DNA from: Nocardioides sp. TRM66260-LWL
Lineage (GTDB): Bacteria > Actinomycetota > Actinomycetes > Propionibacteriales > Nocardioidaceae
DNA length: 64,000 nt
Assembly: GCF_020075545.1 (NCBI RefSeq)
Contig: NZ_JAIQZK010000004.1
Span: 186,001 to 250,000, forward strand
Reading direction: 5' to 3'
This document shows, piece by piece, positions 11,384 through 19,643 of the stretch. A program made the position numbers and the translations under genes. Every line of letters starts with the position of its first letter. Position 1 is the first letter of the stretch. The notes beneath the pieces are model-generated. The model saw nothing but the letters and a program-made list of their open reading frames with translations, had not been told where the DNA came from and ran no database searches.

Positions 11384-12397
11384 TCAGTCCCGGGCGAGCA
11401 AGCGCAGCGTCGCGCGCTCCCAGGCCGCCTGCTGGACGTCGGGCTCCTCGTCGCGCACGCGGCGCACGGCGGCGGCGATCGTCCGGTCCTGCTCGAACGC
11501 GGTGATCACCCGCGGGTCGACGTACGAGGAGCGGGCCAGGGCCGGGGTGTTGCCGAGGTGGGCGGCGACCTCGCGCATCGCCCCGGCGACGGCGCGCCGG
11601 CGTCCGGCCACCGTCGGCCGCAGCGCCGGGTCGTCCGCGGCGCGCGCGAGGGCGACGGCGGCGGTGACCGTGCCGTGCCAGGTGCGGAAGTCCTTGGCCG
11701 TGGCCTGCACCCCGGTGGTCTCCTGCACGTAGGCGTTCACCAGGTCGGGCAGCAGCGCGCGCCAGCGACGCTCGCGGTAGCCCAGCAGCCGTGCGTCGTC
11801 GGTGCGCCGACGGCGCATCACCTCGAGCGCCTCGACGACGCCGGCGTCCTCGATCTCGATGCGGTGGCTGACGCCCGACTTGCCGACGAAGGAGAACACG
11901 AGGGCGTCGTGCCGGCGCCGCACGTGCCGCCGCTCGAGCGTGGTGAGGCCGAAGGAGCCGTGGGCGTCGGCGTAGACGTCGTTGCCGATCCGGAACGCGC
12001 CGAGGTCGATGAGCCGCACCGCCGCCGCGGCCGCCCGCTCGAGCGGCATGCCGCTGCGGCCGAGGTCGTCGAGCACGCGGCCGCGGGCGTCGGCGAGCAC
12101 GCGGCCGAGCCGCTGCACCCGCTCGAACTTCTCGGCGTCGCGACGCTCGCGCCAGGCCGGGTGGTAGAGGTACTGGCGCCGGCCCGCCGCGTCGGTGCCG
12201 ACGGCCTGCAGGTGCCCGGTCGGGAACGGCGTGATCCACACGTCCTGCCAGGCGGGCGGGATCGCCAGCGCCCGGATCCGCTCGACCGCGTCGTCGGGCA
12301 GGCGTCCGCCGTCGGCGTCGCGGTAGGAGAACCCGCGGCCGGCGCGACGGCGGGTCCACCCGGGCTGATCGGGCGAGGTGCGACGCAGCCGGGGCAT
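11384..12397 (-). CDS. DNA topoisomerase IB
   Basis: A 337-residue bacterial type IB topoisomerase of the poxvirus-like group. It relaxes supercoils through a 3'-phosphotyrosine link. The N-terminal domain begins with GFSYRDADG, and the catalytic domain includes VFSFVGKSG, KDFRTWHGT and the nucleophile tyrosine in ARSSYVDPRV near the C-terminus. ATG at 12397; a TAGCGT hexamer (12410-12405) seven bases upstream suggests leaderless transcription. Actinobacteria also carry TopA, so this enzyme is accessory. Confidence 0.9.
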   Translation of the reverse strand: MPRLRRTSPDQPGWTRRRAGRGFSYRDADGGRLPDDAVERIRALAIPPAWQDVWITPFPTGHLQAVGTDAAGRRQYLYHPAWRERRDAEKFERVQRLGRVLADARGRVLDDLGRSGMPLERAAAAAVRLIDLGAFRIGNDVYADAHGSFGLTTLERRHVRRRHDALVFSFVGKSGVSHRIEIEDAGVVEALEVMRRRRTDDARLLGYRERRWRALLPDLVNAYVQETTGVQATAKDFRTWHGTVTAAVALARAADDPALRPTVAGRRRAVAGAMREVAAHLGNTPALARSSYVDPRVITAFEQDRTIAAAVRRVRDEEPDVQQAAWERATLRLLARD

Positions 12398-12404
12398 GCG
12401 CGGC

Positions 12405-12410
12405 ACGCTA
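12405..12410 (-). promoter_or_regulatory. -10 element of a leaderless promoter (topoisomerase IB)
   Basis: TAGCGT read on the minus strand, seven bases before the ATG at 12397. Confidence 0.5.
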
Positions 12411-12455
12411 GGCGTCGGGGCCGTCGGTCGGCTTCCCCCCGCCGGACGGGCGCGG

Positions 12456-13460
12456 TCAGTTGGGTCGCAGCGCCCGGGTGAGCACGAACACGCCGCCGGC
12501 GAGGATCCCGCCCCAGAGCGCCCACAGGCCCCACCCGCTGATCGAGATGCCCGGCATCGGCGCGGCGATCTCGGTGGGCGCCGCGGCCGGCGCGGGAGCC
12601 GAGGACGACGTCGCGCCGCCCGCCACGGCCGCCCGCACCGACGGCGGCAGCGTGATCCGCAGGATCGGCTGGTCGCGGCCCTCGCTGCTGAGGAACACCC
12701 GGTTGCGGCCATCGACGGCGATGCCCTCGCCCTGACGCTGCCGGGGCAGGTCGAAGGAGCCGACGCGACGCAGGCCGGGCCAGGCGTACACCGTGGCCGA
12801 GCCGTAGCCGCGGACGACGAGGTGCCGGCCGTCGGGGAAGAAGGCGGCGTCGGTGGCGATCGGGATGGTCGAGCCCACCGGCGTCAGCCGGTTCTGCCCG
12901 TCGGCGCTGAGCACCTCGGGGGCGGCGAAGACGACGCCGCCGGTGAAGCCCTTCGTCACCACGTACAGGCGCCCGGTGCGGGGGTCGACGACGAGGCTCT
13001 CGGCGTCCTGCGCGCTGTCGGGGTAGGTCAGCTGGAAGATCGTCGGCTCGACCCGTCGGGTGCCCGGCCCGACCGGGATCCGCGCGACCGAGATGCTCTG
13101 CCGTCGGCGGTCGTTGTCGCCGATGTCGGCGACCCACACCTGGCCCGATCCGGCCGGCGCGAGCGCCTCGACGTCGGTGGGCGAGGCGGCCCAGTAGGTG
13201 ACGCCGACCGTGCGGCCGGTGCGGTCCAGGGTGAAGACCCGCCCGGTGTCGCCGGAGTCGTTGGTGGTGACGAACCGGTCGCCGTCGACGACGAGTCCGG
13301 ACGACTCGGTGATCGAGGAGTCCTGCACCGTCGCCACCGGGGTCGACGGCACGCCGGTGGCGGCGTTCGCGCCCACGCCGGCGCCGACCAGGAACGGCAC
13401 GAGGGCCAGCACGGCCCCCACGCGGTCGGCGCGCAGGATCCTCCGGGTCCGCGGACTCAT
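12456..13460 (-). CDS. exported beta-propeller-like protein with C-terminal membrane anchor
   Basis: A 334-residue protein with a signal peptide (residues about 14-33), a repetitive beta-rich ectodomain (ESSGLVVDGDRFVTTNDSGDTGRVF, later VWVADIGDNDRRR, DAESLVVDPRTGRLYVV, QGEGIAVDGRNRVFLSSEG), an Ala/Pro/Ser linker and one C-terminal helix (LWALWGGILAGGVFVLTRAL). The repeats resemble esterase-like or SMP-30-type propellers, but no catalytic set is evident. The ATG at 13460 lies five bases after the stop of the methyltransferase, so it is the last gene of the four-gene operon that begins at 17680. Confidence 0.75.
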   Translation of the reverse strand: MSPRTRRILRADRVGAVLALVPFLVGAGVGANAATGVPSTPVATVQDSSITESSGLVVDGDRFVTTNDSGDTGRVFTLDRTGRTVGVTYWAASPTDVEALAPAGSGQVWVADIGDNDRRRQSISVARIPVGPGTRRVEPTIFQLTYPDSAQDAESLVVDPRTGRLYVVTKGFTGGVVFAAPEVLSADGQNRLTPVGSTIPIATDAAFFPDGRHLVVRGYGSATVYAWPGLRRVGSFDLPRQRQGEGIAVDGRNRVFLSSEGRDQPILRITLPPSVRAAVAGGATSSSAPAPAAAPTEIAAPMPGISISGWGLWALWGGILAGGVFVLTRALRPN

Positions 13461-13465
13461 CCGGC

Positions 13466-14677
13466 TCAGCCCTCCAGCAGGGTCGCGAGCCGGGGGCTGA
13501 CGCCCCAGGCGTCGACGAGGTCGTCGTACTCGGTGCGCAGCGAGCCGCCGGCCACCGGTGATCCGGTGCGCACGCAGCGCAGGAGCGTGTTGCGCGGGGT
13601 GTGCTGGCTCTCGACGAACTGCACGACCTCGACCCGGTAGCCCTGCAGGCGCATCAGCGCGGCCCGGACGCCGTCGGTGAGGGTGTCGGCCAGCCGCTCG
13701 CGCAGGATGCCGTGCCGGGTCAGCAGGGCGTAGGGGGCCGGCGTCGGCGCCCGGCGCAGCTGTGCGGCGAGGTCGTGGTGACAGCACGGCGCGGCCAGCA
13801 CCACCGGGGCCCGCCAGGCCACTGCGCGCGCCAGGGCGTCGTCGGTGGCGGTGTCGCAGGCGTGCAGGGCCAGCACCACCTCGGGCGCGGGGTCGAGCGC
13901 CACGCCGTCGATCGTCCCCTCGACGAAGCGCAGGCTCCGGCCCGCCCCGAGGCGCTCGGCCAGCGCCTCGCCGTGCTCGCGCGACTGCTGCTTGACGTCG
14001 GCGCCGACCACCTCGACCGGCAGGTCGCGGACGTGGCTCAGGAACCGGTGGGCGGCGACGGTGAGGTAGGCGTTGCCGCAGCCGAGGTCGACGACCCGCA
14101 GCGGCTCGTCGGCCGTCGGACGGCGCAGGTGGCCCTTCTCCAGGGCCTCGGCGACCGCGACGTCGAGCTGGCGCAGGAACTCCTCGACCTGGCGCAGCTT
14201 CGACTGCCGCGACGGCTTGACCCGCCCCTCGGCGTCGGTGAGGCCGAGCTCGCGGTAGACCGGGTCGTCGATCGGGAGCAGCCGCTCCTTGTCGCGGTCG
14301 TGACCGCGCCCGACGTCCGCGGGGGCGGTGCGCTCGGCGGTGTGGACGACCGCCTCGAGCCGCTTGGTGACCCGCACCTGGTGGGTGTGGGTGAGCGTCT
14401 CGACGTGCCAGTTCCCGAAGGGCTCGTCGATCAGGTCGTCGACGGCGTCCTGCGCCTCCTGGCCGACCGCGTGGTTGCTGGTGTGCGCCTGGGTGGCGTC
14501 GTAGGCCGTGAGCTGCAGGTGCCGGCCGGCCTTGAGGTCGACGTAGCGCAGCTCGACGCGGCGCCAGCGCGGCGTCGTCCCGCGCTGGCGTCCGGAGGCC
14601 ACCGCCCGGACGAACGTCTCGGGTGCGAGCACCTCGCTGCGCATCCGGTTGAGCACGCGGAGCAGCGGCTCGGTCAT
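13466..14677 (-). CDS. SAM-dependent methyltransferase (Methyltransf_32-like)
   Basis: A 403-residue protein with a class I SAM-binding motif VVDLGCGNAYLT (about residues 195-206), a second acidic turn VEVVGADVK and ALHACDTATDDAL, then a cysteine/histidine-rich motif APCCHHDL. This combination is seen in the Methyltransf_32 family, which includes eukaryotic METTL25/GSTCD-like proteins. The 190-residue N-terminal part is poorly characterised. Substrate unknown. Third gene of the operon, seven bases after the 30-residue membrane peptide gene. Confidence 0.75.
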   Translation of the reverse strand: MTEPLLRVLNRMRSEVLAPETFVRAVASGRQRGTTPRWRRVELRYVDLKAGRHLQLTAYDATQAHTSNHAVGQEAQDAVDDLIDEPFGNWHVETLTHTHQVRVTKRLEAVVHTAERTAPADVGRGHDRDKERLLPIDDPVYRELGLTDAEGRVKPSRQSKLRQVEEFLRQLDVAVAEALEKGHLRRPTADEPLRVVDLGCGNAYLTVAAHRFLSHVRDLPVEVVGADVKQQSREHGEALAERLGAGRSLRFVEGTIDGVALDPAPEVVLALHACDTATDDALARAVAWRAPVVLAAPCCHHDLAAQLRRAPTPAPYALLTRHGILRERLADTLTDGVRAALMRLQGYRVEVVQFVESQHTPRNTLLRCVRTGSPVAGGSLRTEYDDLVDAWGVSPRLATLLEG

Positions 14678-14684
14678 CGGCGGG

Positions 14685-14777
14685 TCACCGTCCGCCCAGC
14701 ACCGAGGTGAGCAGCACGATCAGCAGCAGCAGGCCGAGGGCCACCGGGATGACGAGGCGACGCTGCTGGGGGCTCAC
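14685..14777 (-). CDS. 30-residue single-helix membrane peptide
   Basis: A very short gene. GTG at 14777 overlaps the stop of the dehydrogenase gene as GTGA. The peptide is a basic head (MSPQQRRLVIP) followed by one hydrophobic helix (VALGLLLLIVLLTSVLGG). The tight coupling and the position seven bases ahead of the next start argue that it is translated. Function unknown; it could tether the large dehydrogenase to the membrane, but that is inference. Confidence 0.5.
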   Translation of the reverse strand: MSPQQRRLVIPVALGLLLLIVLLTSVLGGR

Positions 14778-17680
14778 CGGGCCGCCCCGGCACCCGGAGC
14801 GGCCGCAGCGCCCGCGCCGACGCGCTCGGCGAGCAGCTCGGCCAGGTGCAGCGCCCGCACGTCGGCGAGGTCGTCGAGCTGGATCTTGCAGCTCATGCCG
14901 TCGGCCAGCACCACGGCGTCGGGGTGCGAGCGGACGGCCGGCAGCAGCTGGGTCTCGGCGACAGCGACCGACACCTCGTAGTGCCCCTCCTCGACGCCGA
15001 AGTTGCCGGCCAGGCCGCAGCAGCCGCCGACCCGCGTGACGCTCGCGCCCGCTCGCCGGAGCAGCGCCTCGTCGGCGGCCCAGCCGAGCACGGACGCGTG
15101 GTGGCAGTGCGGCTGGGCGACGATCTCCACGCCCGAGAGGTCCGGCAGCGGCACGTCGAGCCGGGTCAGCAGCTCGGCGAAGGTGAGCATGCCGCGCGCG
15201 ACGACCTCGGCGCGGGGGTCGTCGGTGAGCTCGCGGGCGTCGCTGCGCAGCGTGGCCAGGCACGAGGGCTCGAGACCGACGACGGGCACGCCGGACTCGA
15301 CGTACGGCGCGAGCGTCGCGACGGTGCGGCGGACGATGCGCTGCGCGGCGTCGAGCTGCCCGGTGGTCACCCAGGTCAGGCCGCAGCAGGCCTTCTCGTC
15401 GATCACCCGGGCCCGCAGGCCGACCGACTCGAGGAACGCCAGGGCGGCGGTGCCGGACGTCGTCTGGAAGTGGTCGGTGAAGGAGTCGGCCCAGATCCAC
15501 ACGTCCGGCGCCTGGTCGGCCGCACCCCGGCCCGCGAGCCGGGCGGCGCGATCGGTGCGGCGCGCCTGGCGGCGCAGGGTGCGGTCGGCGAAGGTCGGGA
15601 TCGAGCGCCGCTGGTCGATGCCCGAGGTGCGGCGGGCCAGGCGCGCCACCGGCTCGAGCCGCAGGGACGCGTTGGCGAGCCCGGCCACCGGCGCGGTCAG
15701 CCGCGCCCACATCGGCAGCCTCCCGAGCACGTAGTGGCTGCGCGGACGCAGCCGGCCCTGGTAGGTCTGGTGCAGCGCCTCGGACTTGTAGGTGGCCATG
15801 TCGATGCCGGTCGGGCAGTCGCGCGAGCAGCCCTTGCAGGCCAGGCACAGGTCGAGCGCCTCGTGGACGGCCGGGTCGGAGAGGCCCTGCACCAGCGAGC
15901 CGTCGAGGGCCTCCTGCAGCACGCGGGCGCGGCCGCGGGTGGCGTCCTTCTCGTCGCGGGTCGCGGCGTACGAGGGGCACATGACGCCGGGCCCGGGGCC
16001 GGCCACGCACTTGCCCACGCCGGTGCACCGGTGGACGGCGTTCGCCATCGAGCCGGAGTCGTGGACGAACCGCAGCGCGGTGGGCGGCTCGCGACGCGGC
16101 CGGTCGGCGCGCAGGTGCGCGTCGAACGGGTCGGGACGCACCAGGACGCCCGGGTTGAGCAGGTCGTCGGGGTCGCAGATCGCCTTGACCGCCTCGAAGA
16201 GCCGGATCGAGGTGGCGTCGTACATCGTCGTGAGCAGCTCCGAGCGGGCGCGGCCGTCGCCGTGCTCGCCGGACAGCGAGCCGCCGTAGCCCTTCAGCGC
16301 GTGCGCCGAGGCCTCCATGAAGGCGCGGAAGGTGCGCTGCGCGCCGGCCTCGTCGACCAGCGGGAAGTCGATGCGCACGTGCACGCAGCCGTCGCCGAAG
16401 TGGCCGTAGGGCACGCCGTCGAGGCCGTGCTCGTGCAGCAGGGCGTCGAAGTCGCGCAGCCAGGCGCCGAGGTGCTGCGGCGGCACCGCGGCGTCCTCCC
16501 AGCCGGAGTAGGCCGGACGCGAGAGCGAGCGGGCGGCCAGGCCGGCGCCGTCCTCCCGGATGCGCCACAGGGGCCCCGCCTCGGCGGGGTCGACGACGAC
16601 CCGGTGCTCCAGCGCGCCGGCGTCGGCGACCAGCCGGGCGGCCAGCGCCTCGGTCTCCGCGACGCTCTCGCCGGTGAGCTCGGCGAACAGCCAGCCGGCG
16701 CCGCGCGGCAGGTCGGGCACGGACTTGCCGGACGCCCGGACGATGTCGACGATCCGCGCGTCGAGGCCCTCGCAGGCCACGATCGGGTGCGCCAGCAGCG
16801 CCGGCACCGCGTCGGCGGCCTCGGCCATCGACGGGTAGCCGAGCACGACCAGGGTGCGCACCGGCGCGTCGCGCACCAGGCGCACCTCGGCCTCGAGGAT
16901 GACGCCGAGGGTGCCCTCCGAGCCGGACAGCATGCGGTCGACGTGCCGGTCGTTCTCGGGCAGCAGGTGCTCGAGGGAGTAGCCCGACACCTGGCGTCCG
17001 AACCGCCCGAACTCCATGCGCAGGTGGGCCAGGTGCGCGTCGGCCAGGGCGGCGAGCGCGTCGCCCGCGTCGCCGTGGGGCCGCGGGCCGCCGACCAGCC
17101 CGCCGACGACCTCGCCGGTGCCGAGGGCCGAGCGCAGCGCCACCACGTTGTCGGACGCCCGGCCGTAGCCCAGCGCCCGCGAGCCGCAGGCGTTGTTGCC
17201 GATCATGCCGCCGACGGTGCAGCGGGTGTGCGTCGACGGGTCGGGGCCGTAGCGCAGGCCGTGGGGCGTCACGGCCCGCTGCAGCTGCGCGTGCACGACG
17301 CCCGGCTCGATCAGGGCGGTGCCCTTCTCGACGTCGAGGTGCTTGATGCGGTTGAGGTGCTTGACGGTGTCGACCACCAGGCCGGGGCCCACCGCGTTGC
17401 CGGCCACCGAGGTGCCCGCGCCGCGCATCGTCACCGGCACCCGCAGCTCGCGGGCGGCGTCGAGCACCGCCAGCAGCTCGTCGCCGGTGCGCGGTCGGGC
17501 GACGGCCTGGGGCGCGATGCGGTAGAGCGAGGCGTCGGTGGAGTACAGCGCGCGGGTGAGCGTCGAGTCGCTGACGTCCTCGACCCCCCGGCGGCGCAGC
17601 GCCGCCAGCAGGTCACCGGACGACACGTGCGCGGCCTCGCTCGGACGGGCCGGGTCGGTCTCGACTGCACGGGTGCTCAC
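14774..17680 (-). CDS. FAD/Fe-S 2-hydroxyacid dehydrogenase, YdiJ-like
   Basis: A 968-residue fusion. Residues about 45-270 are the PCMH-type FAD domain (VTMRGAGTSVAGNAVGPG, GGMIGNNACGS), about 280-560 the FAD-linked oxidase C-terminal domain, and then a two-cluster ferredoxin segment (CTGVGKCVAGPGPGVMCPSY and CLACKGCSRDCPTG) and two CCG domains (CCGLTWVTTG and GGCCGLAGNFG). This is the layout of YdiJ, shown in other bacteria to oxidise D-2-hydroxyglutarate, and of D-lactate dehydrogenases. GTG at 17680 is the first of a four-gene operon. The transhydrogenase upstream (17850-19118) makes D-2-hydroxyglutarate, which favours that substrate. Confidence 0.85.
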   Translation of the reverse strand: MSTRAVETDPARPSEAAHVSSGDLLAALRRRGVEDVSDSTLTRALYSTDASLYRIAPQAVARPRTGDELLAVLDAARELRVPVTMRGAGTSVAGNAVGPGLVVDTVKHLNRIKHLDVEKGTALIEPGVVHAQLQRAVTPHGLRYGPDPSTHTRCTVGGMIGNNACGSRALGYGRASDNVVALRSALGTGEVVGGLVGGPRPHGDAGDALAALADAHLAHLRMEFGRFGRQVSGYSLEHLLPENDRHVDRMLSGSEGTLGVILEAEVRLVRDAPVRTLVVLGYPSMAEAADAVPALLAHPIVACEGLDARIVDIVRASGKSVPDLPRGAGWLFAELTGESVAETEALAARLVADAGALEHRVVVDPAEAGPLWRIREDGAGLAARSLSRPAYSGWEDAAVPPQHLGAWLRDFDALLHEHGLDGVPYGHFGDGCVHVRIDFPLVDEAGAQRTFRAFMEASAHALKGYGGSLSGEHGDGRARSELLTTMYDATSIRLFEAVKAICDPDDLLNPGVLVRPDPFDAHLRADRPRREPPTALRFVHDSGSMANAVHRCTGVGKCVAGPGPGVMCPSYAATRDEKDATRGRARVLQEALDGSLVQGLSDPAVHEALDLCLACKGCSRDCPTGIDMATYKSEALHQTYQGRLRPRSHYVLGRLPMWARLTAPVAGLANASLRLEPVARLARRTSGIDQRRSIPTFADRTLRRQARRTDRAARLAGRGAADQAPDVWIWADSFTDHFQTTSGTAALAFLESVGLRARVIDEKACCGLTWVTTGQLDAAQRIVRRTVATLAPYVESGVPVVGLEPSCLATLRSDARELTDDPRAEVVARGMLTFAELLTRLDVPLPDLSGVEIVAQPHCHHASVLGWAADEALLRRAGASVTRVGGCCGLAGNFGVEEGHYEVSVAVAETQLLPAVRSHPDAVVLADGMSCKIQLDDLADVRALHLAELLAERVGAGAAAAPGAGAAR

Positions 17681-17764
17681 CGGCCCATTCTCCCATCCGA
17701 CCCCAGCCCGCATGGCCCGTGCCCACGGCTCCCCGGGGTGACGCCGCTCGCCCCCACCGCGCCT

Positions 17765-17834
17765 TGTAACGCGGAGTCCCGTGAACTGACGCCCCCTCAC
17801 GACTGGTGGTCAGTTCACGGGACTCCGCGTTACA
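17765..17834. repeat. long intergenic inverted repeat with 26-base perfect arms
   Basis: Arms 17765-17790 (beginning TGTAACGCGG) and 17809-17834 (ending CCGCGTTACA) are perfect complements over 26 bases, with an 18-base spacer. It lies between the transhydrogenase stop (17850) and the next start (17680), both on the minus strand. An RNA hairpin here could terminate transcription, but the arms are longer than any other terminator in the window. Confidence 0.9.
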
Positions 17835-17849
17835 TGCGGGCGCGGCCCC

Positions 17850-19118
17850 TCACCAGTGCGTCAGGGAGTCCGCGAAGATCCGGGCGAGGTCGTCGTCGGT
17901 GGGCGTGACGGGGGCCGTGGCGAGCAGGCGCTGCTGCTTGAGCGAGCCCTCGACGAGGTCGTCGACGTCGCCCGCGCCGTAGCCCACCTCGGCCAGCCCG
18001 TTCGGGATGCCGATGTCGCGCATCAGCCGCCGCAGGACGTCGGGCAGGGCGTCGGCGCCGAGCGAGGAGTCGGCGCCGACGGGGTCGAGCAGCCGCGCGG
18101 CGGCCAGGTGACGCTCGGGAGCGGCGTCGAAGGTGAACCGGAACGCCTCGGGCGCGGTGAGCGACACGGCCATGCCGTGCGGCACCATCGCCTCGTCCTG
18201 CGGGTAGCCGGCCGGACGGTAGTCGCGCACGCGGCCCGCGATCGGGTACGCGTTGGCGTGCGGGATGTGCACGCCGGCGTTGCCGAAGCCCAAGCCGGCG
18301 AAGGTCGCCGCGAGCGCCATCCGCTCGCGGGCCTCGACGTCCGAGCCGTCGCGGACGGCGGGACGGAACGCCTCGGCGAGCAGCGTCATGGCGCGCTCGG
18401 ACCACAGGTCGGCGATGGGGTTGGCGCCGCAGTAAGGCACCCGCTGCTCGGGGCGCTTGGCCTCGAAGTCGCCGAACCACTTGGCGGTGTAGCTCTCCAG
18501 CGCGTGGCAGAGGATGTCCATGCCCGCGGCGGCCGTGACGAGCGCGGGCTGGCCGAGGGTCAGGGACGGGTCGACGACGGCCATCGTCGGACGCAGCGCC
18601 GCGTGGCTGATGCCGGTCTTCACGTGCAGCGACAGCACGTCGAGCACGCAGATGGTGGTGCTCTCGCTGCCGGTGCCGGTGGTCGTCGGCACGGCCACCA
18701 GCGGCAGCAGCCGGTTGACCGGCGCCTGGGCGCGACCGACGGGCGCGTTGAGGTAGTCCATCAGCTCGCCCGGGTTGGTGGTGAGCAGGTTGACCGCCTT
18801 GGCGGTGTCGATCGACGAACCGCCGCCGACGGCCACGATCGCGTCGAACGGGCCGGCGTCGCGGGCGAAGTCGATGGCCTGCTCCATCGAGGCGTCCGTG
18901 GGCTCCACGTGCACGGCGTCGAAGACGACGACCTCGACGTCGTGGGCCGCGATCTGCTCCGCGATCCGGGCCGGGTGGCCGGCCGCGGCGACGCCCGGGT
19001 CGGTGACGAGCAGCACCCGCCGTGCGCCGAGCCCGCGCAGGTCGTGGCCGATCTCGGCGCTGGCGCCGGAGCCGAACTTCAGGGCGGGCGCGGCATAGGT
19101 GAAGACGGTCTCGCTCAC
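17850..19118 (-). CDS. hydroxyacid-oxoacid transhydrogenase (iron-containing ADH family)
   Basis: A 422-residue group III alcohol dehydrogenase close to human ADHFE1. That enzyme transfers hydride from 4-hydroxybutyrate to 2-oxoglutarate, giving succinic semialdehyde and D-2-hydroxyglutarate. Motifs are VGGGSSIDTAKAVN (nucleotide), TTTGTGSE, and metal ligands in MDILCHALESY, HIPHANAYP and VPHGMAVSL. The extended insert FEAKRPEQRVPYCGANPIADLWSE is typical of the transhydrogenase subgroup. GTG start at 19118 with TAGGGT six bases upstream: leaderless. A generic NAD-linked alcohol dehydrogenase is the alternative. Confidence 0.85.
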   Translation of the reverse strand: MSETVFTYAAPALKFGSGASAEIGHDLRGLGARRVLLVTDPGVAAAGHPARIAEQIAAHDVEVVVFDAVHVEPTDASMEQAIDFARDAGPFDAIVAVGGGSSIDTAKAVNLLTTNPGELMDYLNAPVGRAQAPVNRLLPLVAVPTTTGTGSESTTICVLDVLSLHVKTGISHAALRPTMAVVDPSLTLGQPALVTAAAGMDILCHALESYTAKWFGDFEAKRPEQRVPYCGANPIADLWSERAMTLLAEAFRPAVRDGSDVEARERMALAATFAGLGFGNAGVHIPHANAYPIAGRVRDYRPAGYPQDEAMVPHGMAVSLTAPEAFRFTFDAAPERHLAAARLLDPVGADSSLGADALPDVLRRLMRDIGIPNGLAEVGYGAGDVDDLVEGSLKQQRLLATAPVTPTDDDLARIFADSLTHW

Positions 19119-19124
19119 GGCGCG

Positions 19125-19130
19125 ACCCTA
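19125..19130 (-). promoter_or_regulatory. -10 element of a leaderless promoter (transhydrogenase)
   Basis: TAGGGT on the minus strand, six bases before the GTG at 19118. Confidence 0.6.
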
Positions 19131-19231
19131 GCCCGCGCACCTGTTACCCGAGGGTGGACGCCCTGTTCCCCGCGCGTCGCCGCCCCGGACGCAGCATGGG
19201 TCGCAGACACCGCATCCATGGGGGGAACACC

Positions 19232-19630
19232 GTGTCCATCGCGAGCCCGAACGCCGACGCCTTCGACGACGACCTCACCGGCGCCGCCGACCCGGCGGGC
19301 GTCGATCCCGAGACGCTGGCCCAGAGCCTGGTCTGCCGCCTGCGCGCGGTCGAGGCGGCGGTGCGCGAGCACGCCGCAGCCGTGCAGGCCGAGACCACGC
19401 GGCGCGCCGAGCTGGTCCTCGCGCAGGCCGAGCTGGACGCCGAGCTGATCCGCCTCTACGCCCGACGCGACTCCCACGCCCTGCTCGCGGGCGCCCGGTC
19501 GGAGTCCGACCCCGACGCCGCGGACGCGGTCGTCGGCCTCGACGCGCTGAGCCGATCCGCGCTCCGGGCGGCCGACGCCCTCGACGAGCACCTGCGGGGG
19601 CTGGCCGGCCTGCGGGGCGTCCGGGGCTGA
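19232..19630 (+). CDS. hypothetical helical protein
   Basis: A 132-residue acidic, alanine-rich protein from the GTG at 19232, which follows GGGGGAA. An in-frame ATG at 19154 would add 26 residues of arginine-rich, non-conserved-looking sequence. The centre (LVCRLRAVEAAVREHAAAVQ and on to DAELIRLYARRD) has heptad-like spacing of a coiled coil. No domain is recognised and no membrane segment is present. It is convergent with the Nudix gene, with a 13-base gap between the stops. Confidence 0.55.
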   Translation: MSIASPNADAFDDDLTGAADPAGVDPETLAQSLVCRLRAVEAAVREHAAAVQAETTRRAELVLAQAELDAELIRLYARRDSHALLAGARSESDPDAADAVVGLDALSRSALRAADALDEHLRGLAGLRGVRG

Positions 19631-19643
19631 CCGGCCGAGGCCC

